DNA of 64,000 bases from Triatoma infestans (lineage: Eukaryota; Arthropoda; Insecta; Hemiptera; Reduviidae). The notes below the pieces were generated by a model. It had not been told where the DNA came from. It saw only the letters and a list, made by a program, of their open reading frames with translations, and did no database searches. Location of the stretch: contig JAAEAF010000246.1 in assembly GCA_011037195.1 (NCBI GenBank), forward strand, positions 62,001-126,000, given 5' to 3'. The position numbers and the translations under genes were made by a program. This document shows, piece after piece, positions 11,150 to 22,928 of the stretch. The first letter of the stretch is position 1; the number at the start of each line of letters is the position of its first letter.

Positions 11150-11420
11150 ATATATGAAGTTTAAAGAAAATCGCAAAAATCTAAGAAAAAATTCAGTAAA
11201 TTCCCAATTCTGTTTGAAGGATTTTGACGAAAACCTTATTGTTAGATGTGGTGGTGATACCTAAATGGAATACCAAATTTGAGGTTCTTGGAATTTTTCG
11301 TTTTAGACTAAATTTTGTTCACTCACTCACTCATACACACACACGCGCGCGCGCACACACACACACACATCTCTGTCTCTCTCTCTAAACACACAGACAA
11401 ACTGAACATAAAACATGTTA
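11150..11420 (+). repeat. Rep-A fragment with CA/CG microsatellite
   Basis: It contains the Rep-A blocks 'aaagaaaatcgcaaaaat', 'acctaaatggaataccaa' and 'tttgttcactcactc'. A (CA)n/(CG)n tract lies at about 11336-11370, at the position where other Rep-A copies also carry CA repeats. Confidence 0.5.
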
Positions 11421-11826
11421 AGAGATACTTCTTGTAAGTGGATTCTCTGTAAAAAAAGGCTGCATAAACAGAAAAGTAGGTGTGCAAAAACTATATGTAA
11501 TTTTAATTCTTATTTCTCTTTACTGCTTATAATAAATTCCGTGCCCAAATTTTAATTTTTTTAAAAATGATGTTTTAAAATAAAGAATAGACTAAGTAAG
11601 TTTGGTATATTATCATCCTTCATCACATAATGATGATGCATTCATGGTTACTTAGATGGATGGATAGTGTTTATGAATAATTAATTACAAAAAGCTATTA
11701 CTTAAAAACTACAAAAAACTGCTAAGTCTAAGGAAAATATACAATGTAATAGAGTAAAATGAGGCAGTTTGGAGGATTAATGAATATTGAAATAATTTTT
11801 ACTTTTCATATTATTTTTATTGAAAA

Positions 11827-12225
11827 GAGGGGAGGGCCATACCCTGCGCTATGCAAAGCTTCTATGGAGCCATATAGATAACCCCAAATATATACCACCT
11901 ACCGGGTCTGGAATTTCGTTCCAGACCCGGGTTTCACCCACCCAAGTTTTACCACACACCGAATAAATCGGACCATAATCTTAAAAGGACCTAGCGTAAG
12001 CTCTTCCACCGACATTCTGTTCCGGCCATAAGTCCTGAACCTAACAATCCGTCCTAAGCCTAAACAAGCCGTCATGAGATGTAAGGGTGTCGCCTCCTCC
12101 AGTTCAACAACCCAACAAAAGGGGTCCAGCGTGAACCCTATTGTTTGGAGATGTCTCTTTATGCCGCTTTGCCTTCTGAGCAACCAATCAGATGCCTGAG
12201 GAAGGTCTGTGAAAGACACAGTACC
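11827..12225 (-). pseudogene. LINE-C 3' end
   Basis: On the minus strand one frame of 106 codons has an 'LRRQSGIKRHLQTIG' then D-P-F-C...E-E-A-T-P-L-H-L pattern, the RNase-H-distal tail of jockey/I-type LINEs. The usual second Cys is lost. The 3' untranslated part contains the hairpin gtctggaatttcgttccagac. The 25340-26510 region repeats the same order with a related tail. The entire upstream ORF is absent. Confidence 0.6.
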
Positions 12226-12249
12226 CCCTCACTTAACGTATGCTTAACC

Positions 12250-12560
12250 TTGCTGCAACTCTCTTCTTAGAATTTACCTAAAAACTAATGTTCCTGCCAA
12301 AAAATTTCTAATAAATGTGATAGGTCGTTTTATATACTTTAGTATATGAAGGTTAAGGGGAAGTTGTAATAGCCGTTTTCTACAAAATCGCGAAAAATTG
12401 AAAAGAAACAGGCGGTAAAGATGCACTTCTGCTTGATGGATTTGGAGCTGCATTTTGAGCTGCATAGACACTTATAAAGATCATTGGCTAAAAACTTTTT
12501 TTTTTCACACTCATCGCACCCTGGAACATATGTTTCCGATGAAAAGTTCACAGCATGAGA
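12250..12560. repeat. Rep-A-like fragments
   Basis: Blocks such as 'cgcgaaaaattgaaaag', 'gcacttctgcttgatggat' and 'atatgtttccgatgaaaa' match Rep-A positions, though the copy is diverged and partly rearranged. Confidence 0.4.
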
Positions 12561-12878
12561 AGGTAAAAAAGAAAATTGAATTTTCTGAGCTACAAAAACT
12601 ATGAAGCTGCTTTAAATCACTTCAAGGACTACCTAGGGGGGAAAAGATATTGCCCAATCATTAAAATGAAGTCGGCACGTTGTATTGGAATTCGATTTTA
12701 AGTTTAATACAAAGAACTCCACTGTTAACAACAGAACTTATTGCCAGTTGCTCAATTATTTTACAATGCCCCTTAAAACTGAAAATAAACTTTAGTGAAA
12801 GAATTACAGTGATTAACAGTAATCCAAATTTCCTCACAAGCCAAACAATCTGATGTATGAGTATCTCACAAACCTTAA

Positions 12879-13878
12879 AAAATCTGGTGTGAAATACTCA
12901 CACAACTTTCTCTTACTCCAGTTCTCAAAATTAGAATTGACAAATTTTATAGTTTGTGTACCAAATTTAATGAAATTCGTCGAAAACTGAAAAAACTGTT
13001 CAGTTAAAGAGCACTTCTTCCGGTTTACTAATTTTCTTGAAACTCGGAATTTCAGCCATCTATTTATTTCTAATTAATTATGTTTGAATGATAGAATTGA
13101 ATAATCAACTATGATAGCACTTTAGAGAAAAACATAACCCCATCCCTCTCCTAAAAGTGTCCTTAAAAGAATTTTCCCAGAGAAATGTTTTAAATAAAAG
13201 TTGTAGATCTTTGCATGCTTAGTTTGTATAAGAAGTTACAAAAAAATCGTCGGAGCCATTTTTGAGAAAATGGCGAAAAAGTGAATAAATCATTTAGTAA
13301 AGTGGTAAAGTAAACGAACTTCCGGTTATCCGATTTTTTTCAAACTCGGAATTTCAGCAACATATTTAATTCTAATTAACATTATTAAGAAGACAGAATT
13401 GTCTAACATACTGAAATAGCACTTTAGATGGAAACCTAACCCCACCCCTCCCCCAAAAGTACCATTTAATGCACTTTCCCGGCAAAATGTTTCAAATAAA
13501 AGTTGTAGCTCTTTGTATGTGTGGTCGATGTATCAAGTTTAAAGAAAATCGTCGGAGCCATTTTTGAGAAAATCGCAAAAAAGTAAAAAATCCCACTAGT
13601 AAAGTGGTACTTCCGGTTGAGAAATTTTGACAGATAACGTAGTGTCAGATCCCATGGTGATACCTAAACGGAATATGAAGTTTCAACATTCTACGGTTTT
13701 TCTTTTTTGAGCGATGCTTTTCACATACATACACACATACACAGACATACCATTTGCAAAAATCCACTTTTTTGGACTCAGGGGACCTCAAAACGGATAT
13801 TTCCGGTGAAAACTCGATATCGAAAATTTGACACGATTACAATACTTCCTGTTACTAGGAGTAAGAGAAAGTAAAAAG
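12879..13878 (+). repeat. Rep-A full-length copy
   Basis: It starts 'atctggtgtgaaatactcac', then 'aactttctcttactccag', and ends 'actaggagtaagagaaagta'. The ACTTTCTCTTACTCC block is thus inverted at the two ends. Inside, a ~290-300 bp unit occurs three times; its marker ACTTCCGGT (or close) lies near 13016, 13320 and 13605. Each unit also has a CCCCACCCCTCC-type C-rich block and a 'gagccatttttgagaaaatcgc' end. No coding capacity is convincing. Confidence 0.8.
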
Positions 13879-13885
13879 AGGTCTC

Positions 13886-14090
13886 GCATGATCACCAGTA
13901 GCGATCCATCCACCGCCTAATTTCGAAAAATTTTTATTTCACCTGGTACCCAGACGACTAGAAGCACATCCTTCAAAGAAGAAAGCTTTTCCAATCTTTT
14001 AGACTATTCAAATACCAACCTGAAAGTGAGGACACGAGAACTCAGCGCCTTCAACTTAGCTTCACAGTTGGAGCAGTTTATAGACAGTGA
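13886..14090 (-). pseudogene. LINE-C RNase H fragment
   Basis: 'ctagaagcacatccttcaaa' through the 'cttttagactattcaaatac' block matches 25955-26070, the RNase H portion of the LINE-C copy there, on the same strand. It is short, without a usable frame. Confidence 0.5.
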
Positions 14091-14590
14091 GCTGTAAAGA
14101 GAGGCTCCTAGGAGGAGAAAATCTAAGGGCAGCAAAGCTCGACTTGTGTTAAAGCTTCATTTATTTTGAAGGAGATAATAACTTTTTTCCCAATTTTCTT
14201 TTCTCTTACTTCCTATCCGTCAAAATTATTATTTAGATTCGTTTTTAAATTTCACATTACAACTGCAAATATTTTGAAGGTTATATTAAATAAAATGAAT
14301 TATGATTCGGTGATAAATTATTCACATTCATTGTTGCAAAAGCATTTCATTTTCCAATAAAAGTTACCAATTCCGGAATTCATTAGACTACACAGTATAT
14401 AATCCTAAGCATTTGCGGAAGCCCTTTTCTGTAAGTAGTGAAAGATATTTTCGAACAATTAAGAGATTTTCCATTTTGACCTCTTAATGTACGGTTCTAG
14501 AGAAGAATTTATGTAATGTTTAGGTTTTGTAAGAAATTGAAATCGATTTTATGTTACAGTAAGAGAAAGTTGTGTGAGTTTTTTACACCA
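14091..14590. other. AT-rich DNA, nothing recognised
   Basis: No motif-bearing ORF, RNA gene or repeat end is visible. Confidence 0.4.
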
Positions 14591-14762
14591 GATTTTTTTT
14601 TACTTTCTCTTACTCTTAGTAAGATAAAGTATTGTAATCGTGTCAATTTTTCGGTATCGAGTGTTTAACGGAAATAACCGTTTTGAGGTCCCCTGAGTCC
14701 GAAAAAGTGGTTATTAGCAACTGGTCTGTGTGTGTGTGTGTATATATATAGTTGATTATAAT
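14591..14762 (-). repeat. Rep-A, first part of a split copy
   Basis: 'tttactttctcttactctta' terminus, then 'aaataaccgttttgaggtcc' and a GT/TA microsatellite, in the order of the complete minus copy at 19955. It is followed by SINE and LINE sequence before Rep-A resumes at about 15892. Confidence 0.65.
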
Positions 14763-14804
14763 TTCCTATCATCCTATCTGATAACTAATTCCTATAAATT
14801 CCTA

Positions 14805-14886
14805 TCTGATGGACAGTGTTGTCTGTAACGAGACAACGGCGCCAATGACTACAGGATGCTGATGTGCCTTAAATTAAAAAAAGAAA
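14805..14886 (+). repeat. SINE body fragment
   Basis: 'gatggacagtgttgtctgta' and 'ggcgccaatgacta' match the body of the SINEs at 1167 and 10010. The tRNA-like head is missing. An A-rich tail follows. Confidence 0.55.
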
Positions 14887-14887
14887 A

Positions 14888-15883
14888 TTGTGGATAGTGC
14901 ATAGTCCTAGGTATTTCTTCGAAAGGAACTTCCATATTGTCATACCGAGCAGAGGAGAATGGGGCTGTGACCCACCCCTGTTCGGTAACTCGATCTGGTA
15001 TACAGATGGATCCAAAACTCCGACTGGGGTCGGAGCTGGGGTCTACGGGGGCAGGCCTAAAGTTAAAATTAAGGCCAGCCTAGGGAAGTACGCCACGGTC
15101 TTTCAGGCTGAAGTCGTGGCGTTACAACTCTGCGCTAGGGAGATTATAAGGCAAAGGATAGTGGGTAGAAGAGTGGCCATATACTCCGACAGTCAGGCAG
15201 CCCTGAAGGCACTTTCCTCACACCAAATAGTCTCAAGACTGGTGTGGGACTGCCTACTTGCCCTCACCGAGGTGGGTACTCGGAATAAGCTGACACTCGC
15301 CTGGGTACCGGGACATGCGGGGTTCCTGGGCAATGAGAGGGCGGATGCCCTAGCGAGGGAGGGCTCGCAGGATACCTTTATAGGCCCCCAACCCTTCTGC
15401 GGCTTGTCCAGGAGCCTCATCCAAACTTCTATCAAGGGGTAGATAGAAGATCAGCGTCTGCGTTGGTGGGAGGGAACACCAGGACAGAGGCAGGCAAAGC
15501 TCTTCATTAAAAGACATTTGCCTAAATTTACCAAATCCTACTAGCCAGACCCCGAAGGGATATAAGGTTAATTGTGGGTCTACTAACAGGGCATTGTAGG
15601 CTGAATAGACACATGCACCACCTACAACTTGCGGATAGTGCGGTATGCCGATCTGCAAGTTAGAGGAGGAGACCCGGCGCACATCCTATGAGTGCGCCGG
15701 CCTGGCGAGGATTAGGTTTCTTCAATTGGGGACGGGCAATCCCGAAGCTGAAAGCGCTAGACCCTGCTAGCCGCTCAAGCTTTGCTAGGACTGATTAGGA
15801 GGGCAAGCTGTGGCTGTTCTGTAACTTAAGGGATACAATAGACCTCAATTTGTAGGTCGCAGTGGAATGAGCCCCCCCCCCTT
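14888..15883 (+). pseudogene. LINE-B fragment, RNase H and tail
   Basis: The open frame 14888-15442 holds an RNase H fold with its acidic residues visible: Asp in Y-T-D-G-S-K, Glu in Q-A-E-V-V-A, Asp in Y-S-D-S-Q-A-A, and Asp in N-E-R-A-D-A-L-A. A TAG at 15440-15442 stands where the copy at 22929-24135 has Trp (tgg). Beyond it the tail (about 15443-15720) is frame-broken but still shows the 'CRFC...EEETPAHILCEC' region in damaged form. Real LINE sequence starts about 14906; the first few codons are SINE-derived. Confidence 0.8.
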
Positions 15884-15889
15884 CTATTA

Positions 15890-16085
15890 TCGATATAGTT
15901 CATTAAAATTCTATCATCCAAACAAATTAATGAGAAATAAATAGATGGCCAAAATTCTGAGTTTCAAGAAAATAGTAAACCGGAAGTGCGCTTTTACTGA
16001 ATGTTTTTTCAGTTTTCGACGAATTTCATTAAATTTGGTACACAACCTATAAAATTTGTCAATTATAATTTTGAGAACTGGAGGT

Positions 16086-16137
<52 letters not shown>
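15890..16137 (-). repeat. Rep-A, second part, with ~50 bp T run
   Basis: 'tatcatccaaacaaattaat', 'gtaaaccggaagtgcgct' and 'cgacgaatttcattaaattt' are in the order of the Rep-A minus copy, ending in a T run of about 50 bp (16088-16136). With 14591-14762 it forms one Rep-A copy split by SINE and LINE DNA. Confidence 0.6.
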
Positions 16138-16139
<2 letters not shown>

Positions 16140-17125
16140 TTGGAGAAAATATGAATATAGAAACTTTTCTAAAATTAAATTTAATGTAAATCAGTTTTTT
16201 AATATTTTTACCATAACATGGATCATGGTTTTCAACGGTTCATGTATCTTCATGTATCTAATTATAGCATCCCTGGAGAATAATCTATTTTGTAATAATT
16301 CATGTAATCGACCTTTAACAGTTGTTCAGGATGATAAACAATGTAGGTCAGCACAACATCCGTAATGAAATAACAATAATCAAATCAAAAGTACTTCATT
16401 TGACCTTTCATAACATGAACTTTCCTAACAAGCTCATTTCATCGATGTCCAAATTACCATGTTACTTATTATCGCTGTATATGTATATATATATTGCGTT
16501 CCATCGAATACGGTGGGATAAGGACAATAGTTTATTATTAATTTTCTGGCCAAATTTTATACGTCATTATGAAGCCACAGGCTCTTAATATTTTGGGCAA
16601 AACGAACATAACTAAACGTTTTTAGAATACGTTTTTTTCAGAAGCCCTCTATTTGGTTAATAATAGGTAAAGCATTTTCTAATAATAAGAAGATATATTA
16701 GACCCGCATTACTCTGAAGAAATACCAATTTGATTTACCTTATTATGGGTTGGTAATACTTTTGAACTGCATCAATGAACACATTTCATCACCTTGTAAA
16801 TACTAATTGTACATGCATATATAATCCATCCTCTTCTATCGCTTTTGCAGTGTAGAGGCATAACTACTAATTATACCAATATAAAACTAGTATATTTTAT
16901 TATTTTATAACTTTCTCTTATATATAATTACTATTTATTATAAAAAATAAATTATTAAATTAATTTAGCTTGAAATAAAATAAAACATGAAATAACTTAA
17001 GATATCTGCAAAAACCACACTAGCGCATTCTGTCTCAAGAGATATTCATCAGAGATATTTACCAGCAAATTTAGTTGATACACTCAGTCAATTTGCTCTG
17101 TTGTGCAAATCTCAAGTTTATCACA
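16140..17125. other. AT-rich DNA, nothing recognised
   Basis: An 88-codon ORF at 16322-16588 (+) has no domain, and its flanks are low complexity. I do not call it a gene. Confidence 0.4.
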
Positions 17126-17138
17126 TTGTTTTGAGAAA

Positions 17139-17178
17139 CATCCTGAACAGATAGACGAACGCTCGAAACCGATCGATG
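17139..17178 (+). other. Hammerhead-like motif, degenerate
   Basis: CATC, CTGAACAGA, a hairpin region (AGACGAACGCTC), GAAACC, GATC, GATG. It matches the motif at 46282-46319 but with mutations in the first core box and hairpin. Confidence 0.35.
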
Positions 17179-17454
17179 ATGTAATGGCAAGGGAGAGAGA
17201 AGGACCCTCTCTGGTACTGACTTCTTAAGTGGGAGAACCTGTATATAAGCCAGTGAGAATCTACCTAACGATATGTATCTATGAAATTCAACCATACATC
17301 GCATCGTGTCATATATCTAATCTCACCTTTTATTCTATAAAATCATTACAAGTCCAGTGCAGTTAGTGTAAACTTATAGCTATATTATAACAGTGTCTTC
17401 ATATCTCGTCTAATTAATCAAACCTAATTTCTCTCGTCATCAACTCCATTATAG

Positions 17455-17530
17455 ATGACCACGAAAAAGAAGCAGGCTATCACGGAAAATATCTCTCTTG
17501 ATGCTTTCCAACTCTGCGGACCCAACCAAA
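17455..17530 (+). repeat. Fragment of the mobile hammerhead-like unit
   Basis: 'gaagcaggctatcacggaaa' and 'gatgctttccaactctgcgga' match the sequence downstream of the motif at 46320-46358 and 55170-55225. The motif itself lies about 280 bp upstream (17139-17178), so the unit here is split or expanded. Confidence 0.5.
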
Positions 17531-17578
17531 ACAATATTCTGTCTAGTGTCTACCCCTCCATTAAAAAAAAAAGGGAAA

Positions 17579-18104
17579 ATTGTTATGATTTTCCTGGGTT
17601 TGTAGAGAATCAACCTCTTTGCAGCCTTATTTTCTTTTTTTATTATAAATTATACATTTAGTTTCTCCAACGTTTCGGCATTTCATATGCCATTATCATA
17701 GGATTAACCTTTATTAGATATCTTTTGAAGGCTGCATTATAGAGTGGTACCTAGCTATATGCAAGATGTTAGACAAGATAAAGGAGCCCAAAATGAACAA
17801 AAATAATAAGCCAATAATAAACATAGAACAACACGTGGTGCATTTTCATTTCAATAAATATTTATATCACGAATAATAAGTAAAAATTCCCTCAACAAAT
17901 ACTGACGCAAATTGACAACAATCTTACACGAATAATTTGACAGTAACACACTGTTACTTATCTGGACATATATTTTATATAAAATCAAGGGAAATATCTT
18001 CCAGCTGATATATATATATATATATTTCATAAACACTCAACCAACAACGCCACATTATCAGAATGCAAAAATAATATAAGATATAAACATTGTATAACTT
18101 TATA

Positions 18105-18141
<37 letters not shown>

Positions 18142-18193
18142 CCTGCAAAGAGGTTCATTCCCTAAACAAACCCAGGAAAAAATCACAACAATT
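17579..18193. repeat. Foldback structure, ~45 bp arms
   Basis: 17579-17623 and 18144-18193 are inverted copies: 'cctgggtttgt' and 'caacctctttgcag' on the left against 'ctgcaaagaggttc' and 'acaaacccagg' on the right. Further imperfect pairing extends into the AT-rich inner flanks. The enclosed 500 bp has a GCCGAAACGTTGG block (minus, about 17666-17690) next to a 'ggcat...atgcc' hairpin, and a (TA)n tract at about 18107-18136. Confidence 0.65.
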
Positions 18194-18350
18194 ATAGAAA
18201 AATATAAACTTAAAAATAAAATATGTCCTTATAATAATTCAATTGTCTTTATTATCATTTCAATGTTCACCAATCAATTTTCTAATATGTCAAAATAAAA
18301 AGAACAATACGTATTATATACGCATGATGCAACCGTGTGTATATATATAT

Positions 18351-18852
18351 AGCTAGAAACTAAGATAGTTAGAAAAAAACTAAAAAATTCGTGTCCCCGT
18401 AGTTTTTAGATGCATACACATGCTTTTTCCTGCCAATTGTACCTTACGACCAAAGAAAGACATCTCTAATGGTGGAAGCCAGTTCGAGCAAGATCTGTAA
18501 TTAATGAGGAGTAATATTTATAATAAAATAGTACTTTTCTTCTTATTCAATCAAAAAACCATTATAATATATCATTTTGAAATTTCTTATAGGAATCATG
18601 TTTTCATTCATAACTTGTAAAATATTGCTCAAAGAAAAAAAACCGTTCAAGTAAATTTTTCTTACAAAAAATAGAGGAATCTATTTCTTAAATAAAAACC
18701 ACACCTCCCCATTTGAAAAAAAATGAAGTTGGTACCTGTATCTCGCTTCTGGAAGCACCAAAACAAATTTGCAAATTGAATTTGGTTTTCTAACAAAAAA
18801 CTACGGGGGACACGTATTTTTTAGTTTTTGTCTAGCTATCTTAGTTTCCGAG
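18351..18852. repeat. Inverted-repeat element, ~58 bp arms
   Basis: 18351-18409 and 18795-18852 are inverted copies ('gaaactaagatag', 'aaaaactaaaaaatt' and 'cgtgtccccgtag' on the left). Outside the right arm comes 'ggcacccaccctgtata', a terminus of the kind seen in Tc1/mariner-like short elements, with TA-rich flanks. No transposase lies between the arms, so it would be non-autonomous. Confidence 0.55.
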
Positions 18853-18959
18853 AAAAAGTCGTTATCCATATACCTTGGCACCCACCCTGTATATATATGT
18901 ATATATATATATATATATATAATATGGAGAAGAAAAAAAAAAATGGTATGAAAAACTTA

Positions 18960-19954
18960 CGCGATTTTCGCATACTGCAATTCTCACGTCTTGATTGACA
19001 AATTTTCTTTCAAATAAATGCCCTTAATTCCCATTAGATGGCCGGTAACTATAATATTGTATTGTACTCGTACATCATAATCCCAAATCCTTCCAGCCTT
19101 AAATCCCATTTACAGAAAATTGTCACAAATAAAATGAATAAGACTATAATATTTATGTTATTATATTATTATAATATTTGTTGTAACATATCTACATATT
19201 TCAAGAAAAAGCCTTGAAGTCATTTTCAACAAGAAAACAACGGTAACTCGGGAAAAACCCATTCTATACAGAGAAAGACTTCCTTTCAAACGATTTTTTT
19301 CAAACTTCTTAATGTTTAAAAAAAAAAAAAAATCTTATAGTTGCATTTTACCTTTTCAGTTCAGTTTATTTATTTGTATTTATTTATTTTTTTTAGGATA
19401 TAATTATAATAAAGTTTATCATTAAATTACAAAATTACAATAATGGTTAAGATAAAAACTATAAACAAAAACTTTATAAGCATGGAAAAACTGTCTGCCG
19501 GTGTTTGGTCACGACCCAATTACAAAATAATAATAATAACAGTAAGCAAATTAATAACTAAACAAGCCAAAAGTTTTAATTAATGGAATTAAAAAAAATT
19601 AATTAAAACTATTTACTCAATAGTATCAAATCAGAAGATATTATAAACAATAAATGTAGAGAAACAAAAAAGAATAATAAAAAAAAAAAAAAATGCTAAA
19701 AAAACTATAACACTCCCTTGAAAAGTTATAGAAGTCATTTGAATTACATTTTATCTTTTAAAGTAGCGATATTTAGAAAAAATAAACAATAAAAATGAAA
19801 GATGACAAAAAAAATTGCAGTAATATTTAAATTTATAATAGTTATCGATATTATTATTTGTATTAATTTCGAATCGTTAAATTCATTGATACGAAATTGC
19901 CTATAATTCCAAGCTTAAGTTACATATCTAATTCAGAAGGTTCACAGGAATTTT
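18960..19954. other. AT-rich DNA, nothing recognised
   Basis: Very A/T-rich, with several homopolymer runs. No gene or repeat end is identifiable. Confidence 0.45.
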
Positions 19955-20956
19955 TTTTTACTTTCTCTTACTCCTAGTAAGAGGAAGTATTGTAATCGTG
20001 TCAAATTTTCGATATCGAGTTTTCACTGGAAATATCCGTTTTGAGGTCCCCTGAGTCCAAAAAAGTGGTTTTAGCGAATGGTCTGTGTGTGTGTGTGTGT
20101 CTGTGTGTGTGTCTGTGTGTGTATGTATGTGAACAACATAGCTCAAAAACGAAAAATCGTAGAAAGTTCAAACTGATATTACGTTTAGGTATCACCATGG
20201 GATCTGACGGTGCGTTATGTGTCAATATCCTCAACCGGAAGTACCACTTTACTAGTTGTTTTTTTTACGTTTTTTGCAATTTTCTCAAAAATGGCTCCGA
20301 AGATTTTCTTAAACTTGGGATATCAACTACACATACAAAGAGCTACAACTTTTATTTGAAACATTTCTCCAGAAAATTCATTTAAGGGCACTTCTGGGGG
20401 AGGGGTGGGGTTAGGTTTTCATCTTAACTGCTGTTTCAGTATATTAGACAACTCTGTCATCTAAATAATGTTAATTAGAATTAAATATGTTGTTGAAATT
20501 CCGAGTTTGAAAAAAAATAGATAACCGGAAGAGCGTTTTTACTGAAATATAATTTTCAATTTTCTGGTATTTTCTCGAAAATGGCTCCAACGATTTTCTT
20601 TAAACCAGTGTTGTTAACTATACATATAAAGAGCTACAACTTTTATTTGAAACTTTTCCCCTGATAAATTCATTTAAGGGGACTTTTGGGGGAGGGGGGT
20701 TATGTTTTTCTTTAAAATGCTATCACAGTTGATTATACAATTCTGTCATCCAAATTGAAATAACTAGAAATTAATATATGACCCAAATTCCGAGTTTCAA
20801 GGAAATTAGTAAACCGGACAGTTTTACTGGACAGTGTTTTCACTTTTCGACGAATTTCATTAAATTTGGTACACTAACTATAAAATTTGTCAATTATAAT
20901 TTTGAGTACTGGAGTGAGAGAAAGTTGTGTGAGTGTTTCACACCAGATTTTTTTTT
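19955..20956 (-). repeat. Rep-A full-length copy
   Basis: A complete copy inverted relative to 12879-13878: 'ttttactttctcttactcct' at the left, 'gagagaaagttgtgtgagtg' and 'cacaccagattttttt' at the right. A (GT)n tract sits at 20082-20120. The G-rich blocks ggggaggggtggggttagg (about 20398) and ggggaggggggtt (about 20689) are the complement of the C-rich blocks in plus copies. ORFs across it are by-products of the repeat. Confidence 0.8.
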
Positions 20957-21089
20957 TTTTGCATTAGCGTTTCGCCATACAGCCAGCGCTCATGTCATTA
21001 TACTATAATATATTTTAAGGGAGGGAGAGGTTCAGAGTATGACGATGTTTATTCAAAAGGTGTTTATTATATTAGGTATCTTCATAGGT

Positions 21090-21580
21090 CTTTTCCAGCT
21101 TTAACATTATAACCTAGCCGCATTTGTAGTTTTTGATGAATTCGTAGAGGAAAATAATTGGCATACCATTACGATATGATGGAAGTCCTCTTTAACTTTG
21201 CAACTTGCGCAAAATAGGGAGTCTCTTTGTCCTATTTTAAACAAATAAGCGCCACATACAACATGGTTGGATCTCAGTCTGCTAATTGCGGTTACCATAT
21301 GTTTACAAGCCGCCATTTTCTTAAACCAAGGGACTGTGTCAAATCTCTTCACATTTTCTTTGCAGAAATTACCCTTCGTGCTAGAGGCTTCGTATTGCTT
21401 TTGCCATTTTTCAACTATTCTTCTCTTTAGTATCCCATTCAAGTCAGACGGAGGTAACTTGTATTCCACGTATTCCCCTGACACCGCTGCCTCTTTGGCT
21501 AATAAATCGACGGTTTCGTTATGTGTGAGCCCACAGGAAGTAATCAAACGAAATAAACATTTCTCCGAATACAAATAGAC
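21090..21580 (-). pseudogene. LINE fragment: RNase H end and zinc tail
   Basis: A 155-codon frame (21107-21574) begins within the last RNase H motif (H-N-E-T-V-D-L-L-A-K-E-A) and runs to a C-A-S-C...H-H-I-V-M-V-C pattern, as in jockey/I-type LINE tails. The RNase H catalytic core upstream is missing. The sequence differs from the LINE-B, -C and -D families in this window. Confidence 0.65.
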
Positions 21581-21657
21581 GAAATTGTAGGGGATTCAGC
21601 AATAAAATGAAAAGTGTCCTATTTACTCTATAGTTACATATGAATTCCTCTTGAATG

Positions 21658-22167
21658 TGTGATGGATGCCAGAAATATAGAAATATATTTGATTTCAAAT
21701 ATATAAAAATTATGAAGAACTAGACGATTTGCTGGCAAAAAGGGTACACACAGGTAGAAGATTACCGTTACAGGAAGAGTTCATGAACCTTGTTACCATT
21801 GTCTACCACTTCTTCTCACAGGGAAAGATTTGAACGAACAATTAGAAGGCGTTCATTCAGGACAGTCTGAAGCAGATATCCAACTAGAAACACGTACCAG
21901 GATCGCTTTCTTAAATTCAGTGCCAGTTATAGAGTTTAGTTTTTATTCTAAATAAATAATTGATTTATAAACATTCATTTATAATTGATATTATAAAAGT
22001 ATTTAAATTCACTTAGAGAATAATATAATTATTTCAAAAACAGTGGTGATCTTTTACTTATTTCTAATGCTTCTCTCTTTTTCTCAAACATACATACACA
22101 CAAGCCCTTTACAAAACCGCTCACGCCACAAGCTACTACAACATCACAACACATCAATAACATTTCA
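21658..22167 (+). mobile_element. Solo LTR (family L1)
   Basis: 510 bp, TGTGATGGATGCC to AACATTTCA. AATG flanks both ends (21654-21657 and 22168-22171), a 4 bp target duplication. The 3' end carries the family hallmark 'cacaagccctttac' and 'cgctcacgccacaagctac'. No PBS or internal region follows, so it is a solo LTR. Confidence 0.85.
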
Positions 22168-22380
22168 AATGCAAGAATCATATAAGGCTTGTAATTGAGA
22201 TTAAGCAATTCAAATGCTGAACACCTTTCCTGCCGGTCAAATCAACGCATCTGACATTATGATCATCGCAGTTTAGAAATAGTATTATACCGATGAGAGG
22301 CTTGTACTCCTTCCATTAGCTTATTTCTGAAACTCGTTTCCAATTCAATAATGATACCCTATTATTACAATTTTTTTAAG

Positions 22381-22629
22381 TTAATAAAAATTCCAGATAC
22401 TATTAGGCGCAGGAAATACCCCGTTGTTAAAACTTTTTGAGCCATTAAGTGAAAGTAATGCGAACAGTTTATATTTGAAATCTCTAACAAGAACCGGTAG
22501 TGGAGCGATAACGTGTAAAAAAAAGAGAGATTTAAGGCCGGTTTTCAAATTAAGAACATAAAATGGTGGGTAACGTGGAAGAGAAAATAATTTTTTCATA
22601 CACAAAAAAACCATAGAACCCCCTTTCAA
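22381..22629 (-). pseudogene. LINE-D fragment
   Basis: 82 codons similar in order and spacing to 5600-5770: 'MKKLFSLPRYPPFYVLNLKTG' against 'IKRLIGLPKHTPNYILHLETG'. Only this segment remains. Confidence 0.5.
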
Positions 22630-22794
22630 TTAAATTAGTCTGTAATATAAAGCCTGTATATTTGCTTTTTGCCACACGACAACCAAAACAAATTTAGCTA
22701 AAGAAATTTTTTCTTGTATTTGTATCGGTTGATATTACCCACTTACAAATTTCATATATTATTGTATGTACAAGTTTCTGCTTACAAAAAATAA

Positions 22795-22912
22795 TTAAGC
22801 AAAAAAGTTTGCTTTCGGTATACCGATTTTCTCAAACACGGAATTTTGGCAACATATAAAATTCTTATTAATATTATATAGACGATAGAATTGTATAAAG
22901 ATAGATAAAAAG
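22795..22912 (+). repeat. Rep-A fragment
   Basis: 'ccgattttctcaaacacgga' and 'ttggcaacatataaaattct' match the Rep-A unit start. It ends where the LINE-B target site begins. Confidence 0.5.
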
Positions 22913-22914
22913 CT

Positions 22915-22928
22915 TTATTACAAATATA
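22915..22928. repeat. LINE-B target duplication, left
   Basis: ttattacaaatata, repeated exactly at 24136-24149. Confidence 0.85.

Noticed and set aside
20041..20385. A 114-codon ORF starting MRSPESKKVV, with a similar one at 43770-43979 on the other strand
   Set aside because: The similarity arises because both lie in Rep-A copies. The ORFs include the GT/CA microsatellite and break in other copies, so they are by-products of the repeat.
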